Shown piece by piece: positions 63,280 through 64,000 of a stretch of DNA of 64,000 bases; within the stretch, counting starts at the first letter, position 1, and every line of letters begins with the position of its first letter. Source of the DNA: Methylobacter sp. (GTDB taxonomy: Bacteria; Pseudomonadota; Gammaproteobacteria; Methylococcales; Methylomonadaceae); assembly GCF_030680395.1 (NCBI RefSeq), contig NZ_JAUXVR010000010.1, positions 1 to 64,000 on the forward strand, read 5' to 3'. The notes beneath the pieces were generated by a model that ran no database searches, had not been told where the DNA came from, and worked only from the letters and a program-made list of their open reading frames with translations. The translations under genes were made by a program, and so were the position numbers.

Positions 63280-63999
63280 TTAGGCGACGTAAGTCAACCA
63301 ATCGGCATGATCGTCTCTGCGTCCATGCACATAGTCGAAATACAACGATTGCAGTTGCTCGGTGATCGGCCCACGACTGCCGGAACCGATTTCGCGATTA
63401 TCCAGTTCCCTGATCGGCGTCACTTCGGCCGCAGAACCGGTAAAGAACGCTTCATCGGCAACGTAAATCTCATCGCGGGTAATGCGTTTTTCAATCACTT
63501 CATAGCCCTGCTCTCTGGCAACGGTCATGACCGTATCGCGGGTAATGCCTTCCAATGCGGAAGTGGTTTCGGGCGTGTAAATTTTACCGTTACGCACGAT
63601 AAACAGGTTTTCGGCGCTGCCTTCCGCCGCGAAGCCTTCATGATCCAGCATCAATGCTTCATCGTAGCCATTGGCGCGCGCTTCTTGTAACGCCAAAATG
63701 GAATTGATGTAATTGCCGTTGGCTTTGGCTTTGCACATGGTGCTGTTGTGATGGTTGCGGGTATAAGATGACGTGCGGATACGGATGCCCTGCTCTATAC
63801 TTTCCGCGCCCAAATACGCGCCCCACGACCATGCGGCAACCATGACATGCACTTTCAGGTTATCGGCTCTCAAGCCCATGCCTTCAGAGCCTAAAAAACA
63901 CATGCTGCGGATATAGGCGCTGTCCAGGTTGTTCTTGGCGACCGCATCGCGCTGAACTTGATTCAGCTCGTCTTTGCCGTAAGGCATTTTCATATTCAT
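63280..63999 (-). CDS. ilvE: Branched-chain amino acid aminotransferase (5' end outside window)
   Basis: PLP-dependent last step of valine, leucine and isoleucine synthesis. At least 239 residues are present; the family has about 305, so the N-terminus lies beyond the right edge. The segment MCKAKANGNYINSILALQEARANGYDEALMLDHEGFAAEGSAENLF includes the PLP-lysine region and the class IV signature. C-terminal TGSAAEVTPIRELDNREIG is also typical. Confidence 0.92.
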   Translation of the reverse strand: MNMKMPYGKDELNQVQRDAVAKNNLDSAYIRSMCFLGSEGMGLRADNLKVHVMVAAWSWGAYLGAESIEQGIRIRTSSYTRNHHNSTMCKAKANGNYINSILALQEARANGYDEALMLDHEGFAAEGSAENLFIVRNGKIYTPETTSALEGITRDTVMTVAREQGYEVIEKRITRDEIYVADEAFFTGSAAEVTPIRELDNREIGSGSRGPITEQLQSLYFDYVHGRRDDHADWLTYVA

Positions 64000-64000
64000 G

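Overview
The window is chromosomal DNA from a gammaproteobacterium. Gene content, gene order and protein sequences (Xps-type type II secretion cluster, the metG/apbC/dcd neighbourhood, ilvE-waaF-waaC) fit that class. Several proteins, among them the cupredoxin and its periplasmic partner, recall the methanotroph order Methylococcales, but that placement rests on memory, not on a search. No tRNA, CRISPR array, prophage or intact insertion sequence was seen.

Layout. At 1-330 the minus strand carries three tandem sigma70 promoters and an rRNA leader, so a 16S rRNA gene should begin just left of the window. An eight-gene minus-strand operon (8676 to 354) builds and exports the LPS core: a heptosyltransferase, three glycosyltransferases, msbA, gmhA, hldE and hldD. 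At 8.8-12.4 kb lie a Tat-exported superoxide-reductase-like protein, an unknown membrane protein, YqaA, and two membrane-anchored periplasmic proteins, one a type-1 copper cupredoxin. Then come pgi, mltF, tadA, guaA and guaB, followed by rnfB-metG divergent from apbC-dcd. After ycgL and a CPBP protease there is an AT-rich three-gene cassette of unknown function (26206-27841), then cbpA-cbpM. At 29.4-32.7 kb a lipoprotein and an OprP/OprO-like porin lie behind four 11-bp PHO-box repeats, pointing to phosphate-starvation control. A flippase, a two-component system and a SulP-UspA transporter follow, then small envelope proteins, recC and rpiA. From 56.3 down to 45.6 kb runs a complete core T2SS cluster in the order E-F-G-H-I-J-K-L-M-N-D. 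The right end has an epimerase/SPW/VKOR fusion, a small membrane protein, waaC, waaF and a truncated ilvE.

The most unusual feature is the density of short non-coding repeats. A 253-322 bp MITE-like element is present twice, with terminal inverted repeats and flanking direct repeats. Palindromic families built on CACCACGAAG, CATGGATG, GGCGAAAGG and CCGGCAGGGAT fill many intergenic gaps. Members of the CATGGATG group and a linked element have also entered genes in frame (gspM, gspJ, gspE, waaC, waaF), and another family sits in the gspG leader. One repeat has split the arm of another, giving a relative age.

The best candidate for an undescribed system is the cassette at 26.2-27.8 kb: a glycine-zipper-like membrane protein, a small helical partner and a cysteine-cluster protein with translational coupling.
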